Source: Roseitalea porphyridii (GTDB lineage Bacteria; Pseudomonadota; Alphaproteobacteria; Rhizobiales; Rhizobiaceae). From it: 64,000 nt of DNA. The translations under genes were made by a program, and so were the position numbers. The stretch spans positions 620,001-684,000 of the forward strand of contig NZ_CP036532.1 in the NCBI RefSeq assembly GCF_004331955.1. Reading direction: 5' to 3'. Below the pieces are notes generated by a model. It was not told the DNA's origin, made no database searches, and was given only the letters and a program-made list of their open reading frames with translations. Numbering within the stretch: position 1 is the stretch's first letter; each line of letters starts with the position of its first letter. Shown one piece after another: positions 33,696 through 45,378 of this stretch.

Positions 33696-34373
33696 ATGGC
33701 CGTTCTGGTACTCGACACCGCCGCGCGCTTTTGTTCCGTCTGCCTCTTCGACGAGACGGCGGGCGAGGTCGTCTCGGCGATCGAGGACGAGATCGGCCGC
33801 GGCCATGCCGAACGTCTGATGGACACGATCGAGGCGGTCATGGCGAAGGCCGGGACAAGCTTCGACGCGCTGTCCGGCATCGCGGTGACGATCGGGCCGG
33901 GCTCGTTCACCGGCATCCGGGTCGGCGTCGCCGCCGCGCGCGGCTTCGCGCTGGCGCGGGACCTGCCGGTGACCGGCGTGACCACGCTGGAGACGATCGC
34001 CATGCAGGCGCTTTCCGGGACGATGCCGGACGGACCGCTGGCCGTGCTGATCGGCGGTGGACGCGGCCAGATATTCCTGCAGCATTTCGCGCCGGACGGT
34101 ACCGTCCTCGACGCACCGGGCGCCGTGCCCGAACAGGGTGCGGGTCGGCACGTCCGGAACGATTGCGCGCTGCTGGCCGGCGATGCGGCCGAACGCGCCG
34201 GCCTTGACCTGCCCCGCGCCGTCGACCGGCCGGTCGGCACGATCGAAGCGGTGGCGAGGGCGGCGCAGCGCTATGCCCATCCGCCGTCGCCGCTCTATCT
34301 GCGCGGTGCCGACGCCAAGCCGCAGCAGGGCTCCGTGTTGCCGCGCCGCATGGCCGGGGAAGCCGTGTCATGA
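33696..34373 (+). CDS. tsaB: tRNA t6A synthesis partner TsaB
   Basis: This 225-residue ASKHA-fold protein forms a complex with TsaD and TsaE that puts threonylcarbamoyl on A37 of ANN-decoding tRNAs. It begins VLVLDTAARFCSVCLFDE and contains the hallmark TIGPGSFTGIRVGVAAARG. It lacks the metal-binding residues of TsaD, as expected. The stop overlaps the rimI start by four bases, a pairing conserved in many proteobacteria. Confidence 0.93.
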   Translation: MAVLVLDTAARFCSVCLFDETAGEVVSAIEDEIGRGHAERLMDTIEAVMAKAGTSFDALSGIAVTIGPGSFTGIRVGVAAARGFALARDLPVTGVTTLETIAMQALSGTMPDGPLAVLIGGGRGQIFLQHFAPDGTVLDAPGAVPEQGAGRHVRNDCALLAGDAAERAGLDLPRAVDRPVGTIEAVARAAQRYAHPPSPLYLRGADAKPQQGSVLPRRMAGEAVS

Positions 34374-34879
34374 AATGGTGGCAGGGTTTGTGGGCCTCGG
34401 CCGAGGTGACGCTGGTGTCGCTGACCGCCGAGCATGCGCGCGATGCCGCCGACGTCCATGCGGCGACCTTCGCGCGGCCCTGGACCGACGGCGAGATCGC
34501 CGATCTCCTGTCGCGGCCGAACGTCTTCGGCTATGCGGCCCGCCCGGCGCAGGGCGGCGTGGCCCTGACGGGCTTCGTGCTCGTCCGCCTCGCCGCCGAC
34601 GAGGCCGAGATCCTGACCATCGCGGTGCGCCCGGACTGGCAGGGGTATGGGGTCGGCCGCCGGCTGATGGATCAGGTGCTCGCCCACGCCCATCGCGAAC
34701 GGCTCGCCTCGCTCTTCCTCGAGGTCGACGAGGCCAACGCCGCCGCCCTTGCGCTTTATCGCAAGCTGGGCTTCGCAGCGGTCGGCGAACGGCCGGGCTA
34801 TTATCGCGACCGCCAGGGCGACCGTCGCCGCGCCATCGTCATGCGCCGCGATCTGGCGTCTCCGCGCAAGGGGCGCTGA
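34370..34879 (+). CDS. rimI: Ribosomal-protein-alanine N-acetyltransferase RimI
   Basis: This 169-residue GNAT enzyme acetylates the N-terminal alanine of ribosomal protein S18. The acetyl-CoA-binding motif A reads IAVRPDWQGYGVGRRLMDQV, and the C-terminal LEVDEANAAALALYRKLGF (motif B) is typical of RimI. The tsaB-rimI order supports the call. Its stop overlaps the next start by one base. Confidence 0.9.
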   Translation: MKWWQGLWASAEVTLVSLTAEHARDAADVHAATFARPWTDGEIADLLSRPNVFGYAARPAQGGVALTGFVLVRLAADEAEILTIAVRPDWQGYGVGRRLMDQVLAHAHRERLASLFLEVDEANAAALALYRKLGFAAVGERPGYYRDRQGDRRRAIVMRRDLASPRKGR

Positions 34880-35705
34880 TGGACACCGTGCGCGGGGCGT
34901 TCGTCGTCGCCCAGGTGCTGGCCATCACGGCGATCCTGTTGCCTATTCATCTCTTCGCGCAATGGCGGCGCTGGCCGCTGCGAAAGCGGACCGCGCTCGC
35001 CTGGCATCGTGCCACGGCGCGCGCCATGGGCCTGCGCATCCGCGTCCATGGCGAACTCGCGGCCACCTCTGACCATGGCGTGCTGATCGCCGCCAATCAC
35101 GCCTCCTGGCTCGACATCGTGGCACTGGGCGCGACCGCGCCGGTCAGCTTCATCGCCAAGGACGAGGTCATGCAGTGGCCGTTCTTCGGCCATCTCGCGC
35201 GCTGGCAGGAGTCCGTCTTCGTGACGCGTTCGGTCCGCGCCAGCACGCGCGCCCAGGCCGAAACCATCGCGGCCAGGCTCGCGGGCGGCGACACCATGGT
35301 GCTGTTTCCCGAGGGGACCACGTCGTGCGGCAACTTCCTGCTGCCGTTCAAGTCGGCGCTGTTCGGCGCGGTCGGCATGGGAGACGGCGTGGCCGGCGTG
35401 AAGTGGGTCCAGCCGGTCGCCATCGCCTATGTCGGCGTCGACGGCATTCCGATGGGCCGCCAGGGCCGGCCGCTCGCCGCCTGGCCCGGCGACGTGGCCA
35501 TGGCCCCGCATCTGGGCCGCATCCTGCGCGAGGGGCGCATCGAGATCGCCATCGGCTTCGCCGATCCGATCCGCGTGACGGCGGGCACCGACCGCAAGCG
35601 CCTGGCGGCCGAAGCCGAGGCGGCTGTCCGCGCAACCTTTTCGGACCTGCTGCGCGGGCGCGAACCGCCTTTCGCGCGTGGCCAAAACCCGCTAAGGACG
35701 GGCCC

Positions 35706-35709
<4 letters not shown>
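34879..35709 (+). CDS. olsA: 1-acyl-glycerol-3-phosphate / lyso-ornithine lipid O-acyltransferase (OlsA candidate)
   Basis: This 276-residue PlsC-family membrane-bound acyltransferase has an N-terminal hydrophobic helix. The catalytic HX4D motif is [15 protein letters not shown], and the substrate motif [11 protein letters not shown] follows. As I recall, the S. meliloti gene in this position, just upstream of miaB-phoH-ybeY, is olsA, whose product adds the second acyl chain to lyso-ornithine lipid. Sequence alone cannot separate that role from phosphatidate synthesis. An olsB gene in the same window supports the lipid role. The stop overlaps the miaB start by four bases. Confidence 0.75.
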
Positions 35710-37092
<1,383 letters not shown>

Positions 37093-37103
<11 letters not shown>

Positions 37104-38154
37104 AGACAAGGGCAGGGCAGAGCGCTTGACGACGCAAACCGGTGTCAGAACGCAAGTCGCGCCGCACGGCGCATCCGATCTCGCCCACATCGTCATGACC
37201 TTCGACAACAACCACCATGCACGTGCGTTGTTCGGTCAGTTCGACCAGAACCTGGCGCTGGTCGAGCAGAAGCTGGGCATCGATGTGCGGGCGCGCGGCA
37301 ACCAGGTCACGATCAAGGGCGAACCGATGGCGACCGAACAGGCGCGCCGGGCGCTCGACTGGCTCTACGATCGGCTCGAGGAGGGCGGCCGCGAGCCCGA
37401 GGCGTCCGATGTCGAGGGCGCCCTGCGCATGGCGATTGCCGCCGACGACCAGCTTTCGCTGCCGACCATGGATGGCGGCTCGCCGCGCCTTGCCGCCGCC
37501 CAGATCGCCACGCGCAAGCGCACCATCCTGGCGCGCACCCCCAACCAGGACGCCTATATGCGCGCGCTCGAGCGGGCCGAACTGGTGTTCGGCGTCGGTC
37601 CGGCCGGCACCGGCAAGACCTATCTGGCCGTCGCCCATGCGGCGATGCTGCTCGAACGCGGCCAGATCGACCGCATCATCCTGTCGCGCCCGGCGGTGGA
37701 AGCCGGCGAGCGGCTCGGCTTCCTGCCCGGCGACATGAAGGAGAAGGTCGACCCCTATCTGCGGCCGCTCTACGACGCGCTCTACGACATGATTCCCGGC
37801 GACAAGGTCGAGCGTGCGCTCGCCGCCGGCGTCATTGAGATCGCCCCGCTCGCCTTCATGCGCGGCCGCACCCTGTCGAACGCGGCCGTGATCCTCGACG
37901 AGGCGCAGAACACGACCTCCATGCAGATGAAGATGTTCCTGACGCGGCTTGGCGAGAACGCGCGCATGATCGTCACCGGCGATCCCAGCCAGGTCGACCT
38001 GCCGCCCGGCCAGAAGTCGGGTCTGATCGAGGCGCTCAACCTGTTGCGCGAGGTCGAGGGCATCGTCACAGTGCGCTTCAGGGATTCCGACGTCGTGCGC
38101 CACCCGCTGGTCTCGCGCATCGTCGCCGCCTACGACCGCGAAACGGGCGGCTGA
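37093..38154 (+). CDS. phoH: PhoH-family ATPase
   Basis: This 353-residue P-loop ATPase is associated with RNA metabolism. Walker A is [18 protein letters not shown] (about residues 167-184), Walker B is [16 protein letters not shown] and the sensor is [12 protein letters not shown]. An N-terminal KH-like segment precedes it. Despite its name, no Pho box is seen before it. The start overlaps the end of miaB by 11 bases; a TTG at 37126 is an alternative start. PhoH and YbeY commonly sit side by side and are thought to act together on RNA. Confidence 0.93.
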
Positions 38155-38162
38155 CCCCGACC

Positions 38163-38675
38163 ATGCATCTGCACATCGATATCGCCATCGAGGGGGGCGG
38201 CTGGCCCGGCGATGCCGAGGTGCGACCGCTCGTCGAACGCGCGCTCACCGTCGCCGGCGACCACCTCGGCCTTGGCGGCCACGCCTCGGAAGTGTCGCTC
38301 GTTCTGACCGACGACGCCACGGTCCGCACGCTCAACGCGCGCTGGCGCGGCAAGGACACGCCGACCAACGTGCTGTCGTTTCCCGCCTATCCCGTCGCGG
38401 CCGGCGACCCGCCCGGTCCGCTGCTCGGCGACATCGTGCTCGCGCGCGAGACGATCGCCCGCGAGGCCGCCATTGACGGCAAGCCGTTCGATGCCCATTT
38501 CCGTCATCTGATTGTTCATGGTTTTTTGCATCTTCTCGGCTATGATCATCAATCTGACAAAGATGCCGAGCAGATGGAGCGCCTTGAACGCGCAATATTG
38601 GCCGACCTGGGAATAAGCGACCCCTACGCGCCGGTATTGGATGACCCGAAAGACGATGGAAGACCGACAACCTGA
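38163..38675 (+). CDS. ybeY: Endoribonuclease YbeY (16S rRNA 3' maturation)
   Basis: This 170-residue zinc-dependent endoribonuclease acts in 16S rRNA processing and ribosome quality control. The metal motif is HGFLHLLGYDHQSD (H-x3-H-x5-H). The conserved WRGKDTPTNVLSFP and LGDIVLARET segments are present. The 3' end overlaps the next gene by about 35 bases. Confidence 0.94.
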   Translation: MHLHIDIAIEGGGWPGDAEVRPLVERALTVAGDHLGLGGHASEVSLVLTDDATVRTLNARWRGKDTPTNVLSFPAYPVAAGDPPGPLLGDIVLARETIAREAAIDGKPFDAHFRHLIVHGFLHLLGYDHQSDKDAEQMERLERAILADLGISDPYAPVLDDPKDDGRPTT

Positions 38676-39876
38676 AAAAAGGGCGCAGAGCGCGCCCGCC
38701 GACGCGGACGCCGAGCCCTCAAGTCCGGGCTTGCCCGCCATCATCCCTCCCCGAAAACAGCCGGGCTTCTTCCAGCGCCTGGCCTACCTGTTCCGGCCGC
38801 AGGCGAACGCGACCATTCGCGAGAACCTGCGCGATGCGCTTGCCGCCTCCAGCGCGGCCGGCGACCAGACGATCTCGGCCGACGAACGGGCGATGCTCGA
38901 CAACATCCTGCGGCTGCGCGAGGTCCGCGTCTCCGACGTGATGGTGCCGCGCGGCGATGTCGAGGCGGTCGACCTGTCGACCACGCTCGGCGACCTGCTC
39001 AAGCAGTTCGAGACCTCGGGCCACAGCCGCATGCCGGTCTACAACGAGACGCTCGACGATCCCCGCGGCATGGTCCACATCCGCGACGTGATGGGCTATC
39101 TGACGCGCACGGGCAGGCGCCGGCCGCGCCGCTCGCGTGCCGCCGCGAGCAACGGCTCGACGGCCAAGACCGCGACCAGAACCGGCTCCTCCATCAAGAC
39201 CAACGGCAACGGCAAGCCGAACGGCAGCGCCGGCGCGAAGGGATCGCTCGACTTCTCGCGCATCGATTTCTCCCGCACGATCGGCGATCTGAAGCTGATG
39301 CGGCCGGTCCTGTTCGTGCCGCCCTCCATGCTGGCCTCGGACCTGATGGCGCGCATGCAGACCCAGCGCATCCAGATGGCGCTCGTCATCGACGAGTATG
39401 GCGGCACCGACGGCCTTGTCTCGCTCGAGGACGTGGTCGAGATGGTCGTCGGCGACATCGAGGACGAGCATGACGAGGTCGAGGTGCAGATCGAGCGCAC
39501 CGACGAGAACACCGTGATCGTCGATGCGCGTCTCGAACTGGAGGAAGCGCGCGCCGAACTGGGCGATCCGTTCGTCGAGGCAGCGCAGCGCGAGGGCGAG
39601 GGCGACGTCGACACGATCGGCGGGCTCATCTTTTCGCTGCTCGGCCGCGTGCCGGTGCGCGGTGAGGTCATTCCCGCCTTCGCAGGCTACGAGATGGAAG
39701 TCCTGGCGGCTGATCCGCGCCGCATCAGACGGGTTCGCCTTGTGCGTGCGCGCCAGCATCAGCGTCGCGCCGCGGCCCGTCGCGAGGCGGTCGCCGGAAA
39801 TGCGGCCAGCCAACCGCGGCTGCCCGCACCCGCCTCCGAGGAAACCAAGCCGGAGGCCGAGCCGGTCAACGTCTGA
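38641..39876 (+). CDS. CBS-pair hemolysin-family / CorC-like protein
   Basis: This 411-residue protein has a CBS pair (from about MVPRGDVEAVDLSTTLGDLL at residue 101 to DEYGGTDGLVSLEDVVEMV) and a C-terminal CorC/HlyC transporter-associated domain (DTIGGLIFSLLGRVPVRGEV). It lacks the DUF21 membrane domain, so it is the soluble CorC/TlyC type linked to magnesium-cobalt efflux. The TlyC hemolysin name is historical. Unusually, the two CBS motifs are separated by about 45 residues of low complexity (residues 157-200, rich in Arg, Ser, Thr, Asn, Gly and Lys). The start could also be the ATG at 38656. The neighbours ybeY and lnt are canonical. Confidence 0.88.
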   Translation: MTRKTMEDRQPEKRAQSAPADADAEPSSPGLPAIIPPRKQPGFFQRLAYLFRPQANATIRENLRDALAASSAAGDQTISADERAMLDNILRLREVRVSDVMVPRGDVEAVDLSTTLGDLLKQFETSGHSRMPVYNETLDDPRGMVHIRDVMGYLTRTGRRRPRRSRAAASNGSTAKTATRTGSSIKTNGNGKPNGSAGAKGSLDFSRIDFSRTIGDLKLMRPVLFVPPSMLASDLMARMQTQRIQMALVIDEYGGTDGLVSLEDVVEMVVGDIEDEHDEVEVQIERTDENTVIVDARLELEEARAELGDPFVEAAQREGEGDVDTIGGLIFSLLGRVPVRGEVIPAFAGYEMEVLAADPRRIRRVRLVRARQHQRRAAARREAVAGNAASQPRLPAPASEETKPEAEPVNV

Positions 39877-39949
39877 GCGGGCGCTTGCCGTCGCGCCCGG
39901 TCGGCAAGCCTGATATGGCTTGTGGCGACGTGATTCGGTTCGGCAGTTC

Positions 39950-41608
39950 ATGCAAGCCATCGCCCAGCGGATCCTGCTTCTGCACGGCTGGCGACGCGCC
40001 CTGGTGGCGCTTGTCGCCGGCGCGCTGACGGCGCTTGCCCAGGCGCCGTTTCACCTGTTCGCGGTCGGATTCGTGACATTCCCGGTGCTGGTCTGGCTGC
40101 TCGACGGGGCGACCGGAGCGACGCCGGGCCGCCCGGCCGGGGCGCTGCGCTCGGCCTTCGCGATCGGCTGGCTGTTCGGCTTCGGCTATTTCACCGCCGG
40201 CCTTTGGTGGATTGCAAACGCACTGCTGGTCGAGGCGCCTGAATTCGCCTGGGCGATACCGCTCGCCGTGACGGGCATTCCGGCGCTTCTTGCCGTGTTC
40301 TGGGGCCTTGGCTGCGTCCTTGCCCGCCTCGTCTGGTCCGACGGTGTCGGCCGTATCGCCGCACTTGCCGTCGGGCTCGGTCTTGCCGAGTGGGCGCGGA
40401 CGTTCGTCCTGACCGGATTTCCCTGGAACGCGATCGGCTACGCGCTGATGCCGTCGCCGGTGATGATGCAGTCGATCGTTCTGGGCGGGCTGTTCGCGAT
40501 GAACGCCGCCGCCGTCCTTGTCTTCGCGCTGCCCGCGCAGCTTGGCGCCGAACGCCGCCGCTCGGCCGCCGCTGCGCTGGTGCTGTGCGCGGTCCTGCTC
40601 GCCGGCCATGTCGGGTTTGGCGTCTGGCGGCTCGGCCTCGCGCCCGATCGGGCGGCGATCGATGCCGAAGCGCCCGTCATCCGGCTCGTTCAGCCGGCGA
40701 TCGCCCAGCAGCAGAAGATGGATGCCTCGGCGCGCCAGGACACATTCACGACGCTGCTCGACCTGTCCGCGCTTGACGCCGCGCCCGCTTCGTCAGCCGA
40801 GACCGGCGCGGCCATGGCGGCCGAAAGCCCGCGTCGCCCTGATATCGTCATCTGGCCCGAAACCTCTGTGCCTTATCTTTTGACCCGCGAGGCGGCGGCG
40901 CTGGCGGCGATCGGCGACACGCTGGGGCCGGAACAGATGCTGCTGACCGGCGCGGTGCGCGAGGAGCCGGGCGAAGAGGACGGAACGGTCACCGGCCGCT
41001 ACTATAATTCCGTCATGGCGGTGTCCGGCGACGGCGTGATCGCCGGCGCGGCCGACAAGGTGCACCTGGTCCCGTTCGGCGAGTATCTGCCGTTGGCGCC
41101 GCTGTTCGAGCGGATCGGGCTGAACGCCGTCGCCGCGGCCGACCGCGGCTATTCGGCCGCGCCCGCCCGCGCGGTGATCGATCTGCCAGGCGGCCCGACC
41201 GTGCTGCCGCTGATCTGCTACGAGGCGATCTTCCCGCACCTTTCCGCGGCGCCCGCCGGCAGCGATGTCGACGCCATCGTCAACGTCACCAACGATGCCT
41301 GGTTCGGGCGCACGCCGGGACCCTGGCAGCACATGCACCAGAGCCGCCTGCGCGCCGTGGAGACCGGCCTGCCCCTGGTGCGCGTCGCCAACAACGGCAT
41401 ATCGATCGCCGTCGATCCGTTCGGGCGGGCGCTCGCGCGGATCGGTCACGACGAACGCGCCGTGGCCGACGTGCAACTGCCCGCGCCGACGGAGCCGTTG
41501 CGCCTCGGCATGGGTCGCCACGGCAACTTCTGGTTGTTTTTGGCGACGCTGACGGCTATTGCTCTAGCGGGACGTGCGGGCTGGGGCGCTTCGCGTGGCA
41601 GGCCGTGA
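39950..41608 (+). CDS. lnt: Apolipoprotein N-acyltransferase Lnt
   Basis: This 552-residue inner-membrane enzyme adds the third acyl chain to lipoproteins. Several N-terminal membrane helices (residues 15-200) precede a nitrilase-fold periplasmic domain with the Glu-Lys-Cys triad: IVIWPETSVPY, AADKVHLVPFGEYLPL and LPLICYEAIFP. The ATG at 39950 was chosen over the upstream GTG and ATG because it gives a family-like start. The ribosome site is weak. A final membrane helix closes the protein. Confidence 0.95.
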   Translation: MQAIAQRILLLHGWRRALVALVAGALTALAQAPFHLFAVGFVTFPVLVWLLDGATGATPGRPAGALRSAFAIGWLFGFGYFTAGLWWIANALLVEAPEFAWAIPLAVTGIPALLAVFWGLGCVLARLVWSDGVGRIAALAVGLGLAEWARTFVLTGFPWNAIGYALMPSPVMMQSIVLGGLFAMNAAAVLVFALPAQLGAERRRSAAAALVLCAVLLAGHVGFGVWRLGLAPDRAAIDAEAPVIRLVQPAIAQQQKMDASARQDTFTTLLDLSALDAAPASSAETGAAMAAESPRRPDIVIWPETSVPYLLTREAAALAAIGDTLGPEQMLLTGAVREEPGEEDGTVTGRYYNSVMAVSGDGVIAGAADKVHLVPFGEYLPLAPLFERIGLNAVAAADRGYSAAPARAVIDLPGGPTVLPLICYEAIFPHLSAAPAGSDVDAIVNVTNDAWFGRTPGPWQHMHQSRLRAVETGLPLVRVANNGISIAVDPFGRALARIGHDERAVADVQLPAPTEPLRLGMGRHGNFWLFLATLTAIALAGRAGWGASRGRP

Positions 41609-41617
41609 GCGACGGCG

Positions 41618-41648
41618 TTGACAGCGGCAACGGCGCCGGCACATAGGT
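41618..41648 (+). promoter_or_regulatory. Weak candidate promoter of the XRE regulator gene
   Basis: A perfect -35 hexamer TTGACA (41618-41623) is followed at 17-19 bp by poor -10 matches, such as ATAGGT at 41643-41648. It lies in the 136-base gap after lnt. The call rests on the -35 alone. Confidence 0.3.
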
Positions 41649-41744
41649 ATCGCGCCAAGCTGACATCATGCGTTTGGGGGAACGCGTCGGCGCGGTTTCT
41701 GGTCCTGAACCGACGGTGTCACAGGGGCAGTTGCGGGACGCAGG

Positions 41745-42158
41745 ATGAACGCCAAGAAAAAGAAACCCAACCCGATCGATATCCATGTCGGAAGTCGCAT
41801 CCGGTTGAGGCGCACGATGCTGGGCATGAGCCAGGAGAGGCTGGGCGAAAGCCTCGGCATCACCTTCCAGCAGGTCCAGAAATATGAAAAGGGCACCAAC
41901 CGCGTTGGCGCCAGCCGCCTGCAGAACATCTCCGCGGTCCTCAACGTGCCCGTCTCCTTCTTCTTCGAGGATGCGCCCGGCGAGCAGGGAGCCGAAAGCG
42001 GTTCGGGCATGGAAGAGAACGCGGCCACCTATGTGGTCAACTTCCTGTCGAGCTCCGAGGGCCTGCAGCTCAACCGCGCCTTCGTGAAGATCACCGATCC
42101 GAAGGTCCGGCGCCGCATCATCGACCTGGTGCGCACGCTCGCCGAGGAAGAAGGCTAG
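41745..42158 (+). CDS. XRE-family transcriptional regulator (PraR/PhrR-like)
   Basis: This 137-residue helix-turn-helix regulator has the DNA-binding domain IRLRRTMLGMSQERLGESLG followed by ITFQQVQKYEKGTNRVGASR, then NISAVLNVPVSFFFEDAPGE. This block is nearly invariant among rhizobial PraR/PhrR-type regulators, which sit at the same place before metK. As I recall, PraR controls attachment, biofilm and quorum-sensing genes in Rhizobium leguminosarum. The C-terminal part (LVRTLAEEEG) is also family-like. Assignment to PraR is from memory of sequence and position, so I give no gene symbol. Confidence 0.85.
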   Translation: MNAKKKKPNPIDIHVGSRIRLRRTMLGMSQERLGESLGITFQQVQKYEKGTNRVGASRLQNISAVLNVPVSFFFEDAPGEQGAESGSGMEENAATYVVNFLSSSEGLQLNRAFVKITDPKVRRRIIDLVRTLAEEEG

Positions 42159-42197
42159 GACCTTTCCCCTTGCGCCCGACCCGTTTCGAACGCCGGA

Positions 42198-42217
42198 GCG
42201 ATCGCTTCCGCGATCGC
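42198..42217. repeat. 8-bp perfect hairpin after the XRE gene
   Basis: GCGATCGC, a TTCC loop and GCGATCGC again form a strong stem 40 bases after the XRE stop codon. No T-run follows, so it is not a classical intrinsic terminator. It may still stabilise the 3' end or slow polymerase. Confidence 0.5.
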
Positions 42218-42292
42218 GACAGGCCGCGTGAAGCCCTGCCATGTCAGAGGATATGCGCTTATGCTTATATCTTTGTATTGTTGTGCGCCGGC

Positions 42293-42321
42293 TTGACCTC
42301 ACCTTGCTTGTCCCGTAACGA
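42293..42321 (+). promoter_or_regulatory. Candidate metK promoter
   Basis: TTGACC (42293-42298), a 17-bp spacer and TAACGA (42316-42321) make a good sigma-70-type promoter. The transcript would start near 42328, about 50 bases before the metK ATG, and begin directly with the hairpin described next. An AT-rich stretch with GATAT/ATATC inverted repeats lies just upstream (about 42250-42272). Confidence 0.5.
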
Positions 42322-42326
42322 CGGCG

Positions 42327-42351
42327 CGATCGGGCGTCCGCCCGACCGATC
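42327..42351 (+). other. Hairpin at the 5' end of the predicted metK mRNA
   Basis: CGGGC (42331-42335) pairs with GCCCG (42340-42344) around a 4-base loop. Further pairs beyond a small bulge extend the stem with GATC-like flanks. It lies just upstream of the AGAGGGGCGAAGAG ribosome-site region. It does not match the SAM riboswitch consensuses I know. Confidence 0.4.
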
Positions 42352-42378
42352 GGCCAGCAGAGGGGCGAAGAGAACGCG

Positions 42379-43653
<1,275 letters not shown>

Positions 43654-43669
43654 CCGGCGCCCCGGCGCG

Positions 43670-44368
43670 ATGGCAGATGACCACCCAAGCCGCGCCACCG
43701 AGGCCTTCTTCGGACGGCGGCGCGGCAAGCCGTTGCGCGGGCGTCAGGCCGAAGCGCTCGAACGGCTGCTGCCGGAACTCAAGATCGATCTCCAGCGCCC
43801 GCCGCCCGCCGATCCGGCGACGCTGTTTCCGCACCGGCCCGAAACGATCATCGTCGAGATCGGCTTTGGCGGCGGCGAGCACCTGCTCGCCCATGCGCAG
43901 CGCCGGCGCACGGCCGGGTTCATCGGCGTCGAACCCTTCGTCAATTCGATGGCCAAACTGGTGGCGGCGATCGACGGGACCGGGCCCCACAACATCCGCC
44001 TTCACGACGACGACGCCACGCAACTGCTCGACTGGCTGCCCGATGCGTGCGTCGACGGGATCGATCTGCTCTATCCGGACCCCTGGCCGAAGAAGAAGCA
44101 CTTCAAGCGTCGGTTCGTGAACCCGGTCAATCTCGACCGGTTCGCCCGCGTCATGAAGCCCGGCGCCATCTTTCGCTTCGCCTCCGACATCGACAGCTAC
44201 GTCAACTGGACGCTGCGGCACATCGACCGGCATGCCGATTTCGCCTGGACCGCGCGGCGCGCGGCGGACTGGCGCGAGCCGTACCCGCACTGGCCCGGCA
44301 CGCGCTATGAGCAAAAGGCGCTGCGCGAAGGCCGCGCCCCGGCCTATCTGACCTTCGAGCGCCGCTGA
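43670..44368 (+). CDS. trmB: tRNA (guanine-N7)-methyltransferase TrmB
   Basis: This 232-residue enzyme forms m7G46 in the tRNA variable loop. It shows the SAM site [16 protein letters not shown], the acceptor [12 protein letters not shown], the motif [19 protein letters not shown] that defines the family, and the C-terminal [10 protein letters not shown]. It ends one base before the convergent deacetylase gene. Confidence 0.95.
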   Translation: MADDHPSRATEAFFGRRRGKPLRGRQAEALERLLPELKIDLQRPPPADPATLFPHRPETIIVEIGFGGGEHLLAHAQRRRTAGFIGVEPFVNSMAKLVAAIDGTGPHNIRLHDDDATQLLDWLPDACVDGIDLLYPDPWPKKKHFKRRFVNPVNLDRFARVMKPGAIFRFASDIDSYVNWTLRHIDRHADFAWTARRAADWREPYPHWPGTRYEQKALREGRAPAYLTFERR

Positions 44369-45205
44369 TCAGCGGCTGCCGGCCAGGATCGCCGTCGGCG
44401 GGCCCTCGCGGGCCGGCCTGAGCGCGACGACCCGGTAGCCCTCGCGCTCCAGCATGTTCAGGAAGCTGGGCAGCATCGTCGCGGTGCGCGCGTGCAGATC
44501 GTGGAACAGGATGATGCCGGAGCCGCGCCCCCGCAGGCGCGCCATCGTCTGCGAGGCGACGCGGGCCGGGCTGATCCTGAAATAGTCCTTGGAATCGATG
44601 TCCACATCGAGCACGACGATCCCGCGCTCGGCCAGATGCCGCCTGAGCGCGGCCGTGTCGGCCAGATAGGGAAAGCGGAAGAACGGCACGTCGTCGATCC
44701 CCGCCTCGCGCAGCGCCCGTTCGCCGCGCGCGATCTCGTCGATCGCCCGGCCGTGGCTCATCGCGGCGAGGTTGGGATGGCCATGGGTGTGGCTGCCCAC
44801 CGTGTGGCCGCGTGCGACCACTTCACGCGCCAGCCCTGGCCGGCTGCGCGCCATCTCGCCGACCATCAGGAAGGTCGCCTTGACGCCCTTGTCGTCGAGC
44901 GCGTCGAGGATGCGGCGCGTGTTGCCGCCGGCCGGGCCGTCATCGAACGTCAGGATGACCTCGCCCGGCGCGAGCCTGATGTCCTCGATCGTGCCGACCC
45001 GCATGACGCGGCCGGTCAGCGGCGTGCGGCGCAGCGTATCGAGGGTTCGCTGGTTCTGTTCCCGGTCGACCCGACCCGGCGCGAAGCCGGCCTCGGTCAC
45101 AGCCGCCGGTTCGGGCCCGGGATTACGGGCGCAGGCGGTGGGAAAGGCGGCGAGCACCGCCAACAGGACAAAGAGCCTGAGGGGCCGGGCGAACGCAGAA
45201 CTCAT
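44369..45205 (-). CDS. Exported polysaccharide deacetylase family protein
   Basis: This 278-residue CE4-fold protein has an N-terminal hydrophobic signal (PLRLFVLLAVLAAFPTACA). The Cys after FPTA could be a lipoprotein attachment site, although the lipobox is imperfect. The NodB-homology motifs are VILTFDDGPAGGNT (catalytic Asp pair) and HTVGSHTHGHPNLA (metal His residues). The substrate could be peptidoglycan or an exopolysaccharide. The ATG at 45205 precedes the signal; an earlier in-frame start is less likely. Confidence 0.88.
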   Translation of the reverse strand: MSSAFARPLRLFVLLAVLAAFPTACARNPGPEPAAVTEAGFAPGRVDREQNQRTLDTLRRTPLTGRVMRVGTIEDIRLAPGEVILTFDDGPAGGNTRRILDALDDKGVKATFLMVGEMARSRPGLAREVVARGHTVGSHTHGHPNLAAMSHGRAIDEIARGERALREAGIDDVPFFRFPYLADTAALRRHLAERGIVVLDVDIDSKDYFRISPARVASQTMARLRGRGSGIILFHDLHARTATMLPSFLNMLEREGYRVVALRPAREGPPTAILAGSR

Positions 45206-45294
45206 GACGCAAACCACGCTTGACGGACGAACTCGCCACGCATGGTAAACCGGCATGGTTAACAAACACTGGCGCCACAGCGCCGCGCGGCCTC

Positions 45295-45323
45295 TTGCAA
45301 CCGGGCCCCGCTCGGCGTATATG
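45295..45323 (+). promoter_or_regulatory. Candidate promoter of the rimP-nusA operon
   Basis: TTGCAA (45295-45300) and TATATG (45318-45323) are separated by exactly 17 bp. Transcription would begin near 45330, about 65 bases before the rimP start codon and about 20 bases before a terminator-like hairpin. Confidence 0.6.
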
Positions 45324-45348
45324 GCGATTACATCTTGGTCATTGACGA

Positions 45349-45378
45349 AGAGTGGGCCCGCCGGACCCGCTCTTTTTT
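45349..45378 (+). terminator. Terminator-like hairpin in the rimP leader
   Basis: AGAGTGGG (45349-45356) pairs with CCCGCTCT (45366-45373, one G-T pair) around a 9-base loop, followed by TTTTTT (45373-45378). It has the form of an intrinsic terminator but lies between the predicted promoter and the rimP start. Transcription attenuation of the operon, for example by NusA, is therefore plausible. Confidence 0.7.

Noticed and set aside
42159-42378. SAM riboswitch upstream of metK
   Set aside because: The gap was read for the conserved cores of SAM-I, SAM-II and SAM/SAH riboswitches that I know, and none fits; only a simple hairpin is left, reported as such.
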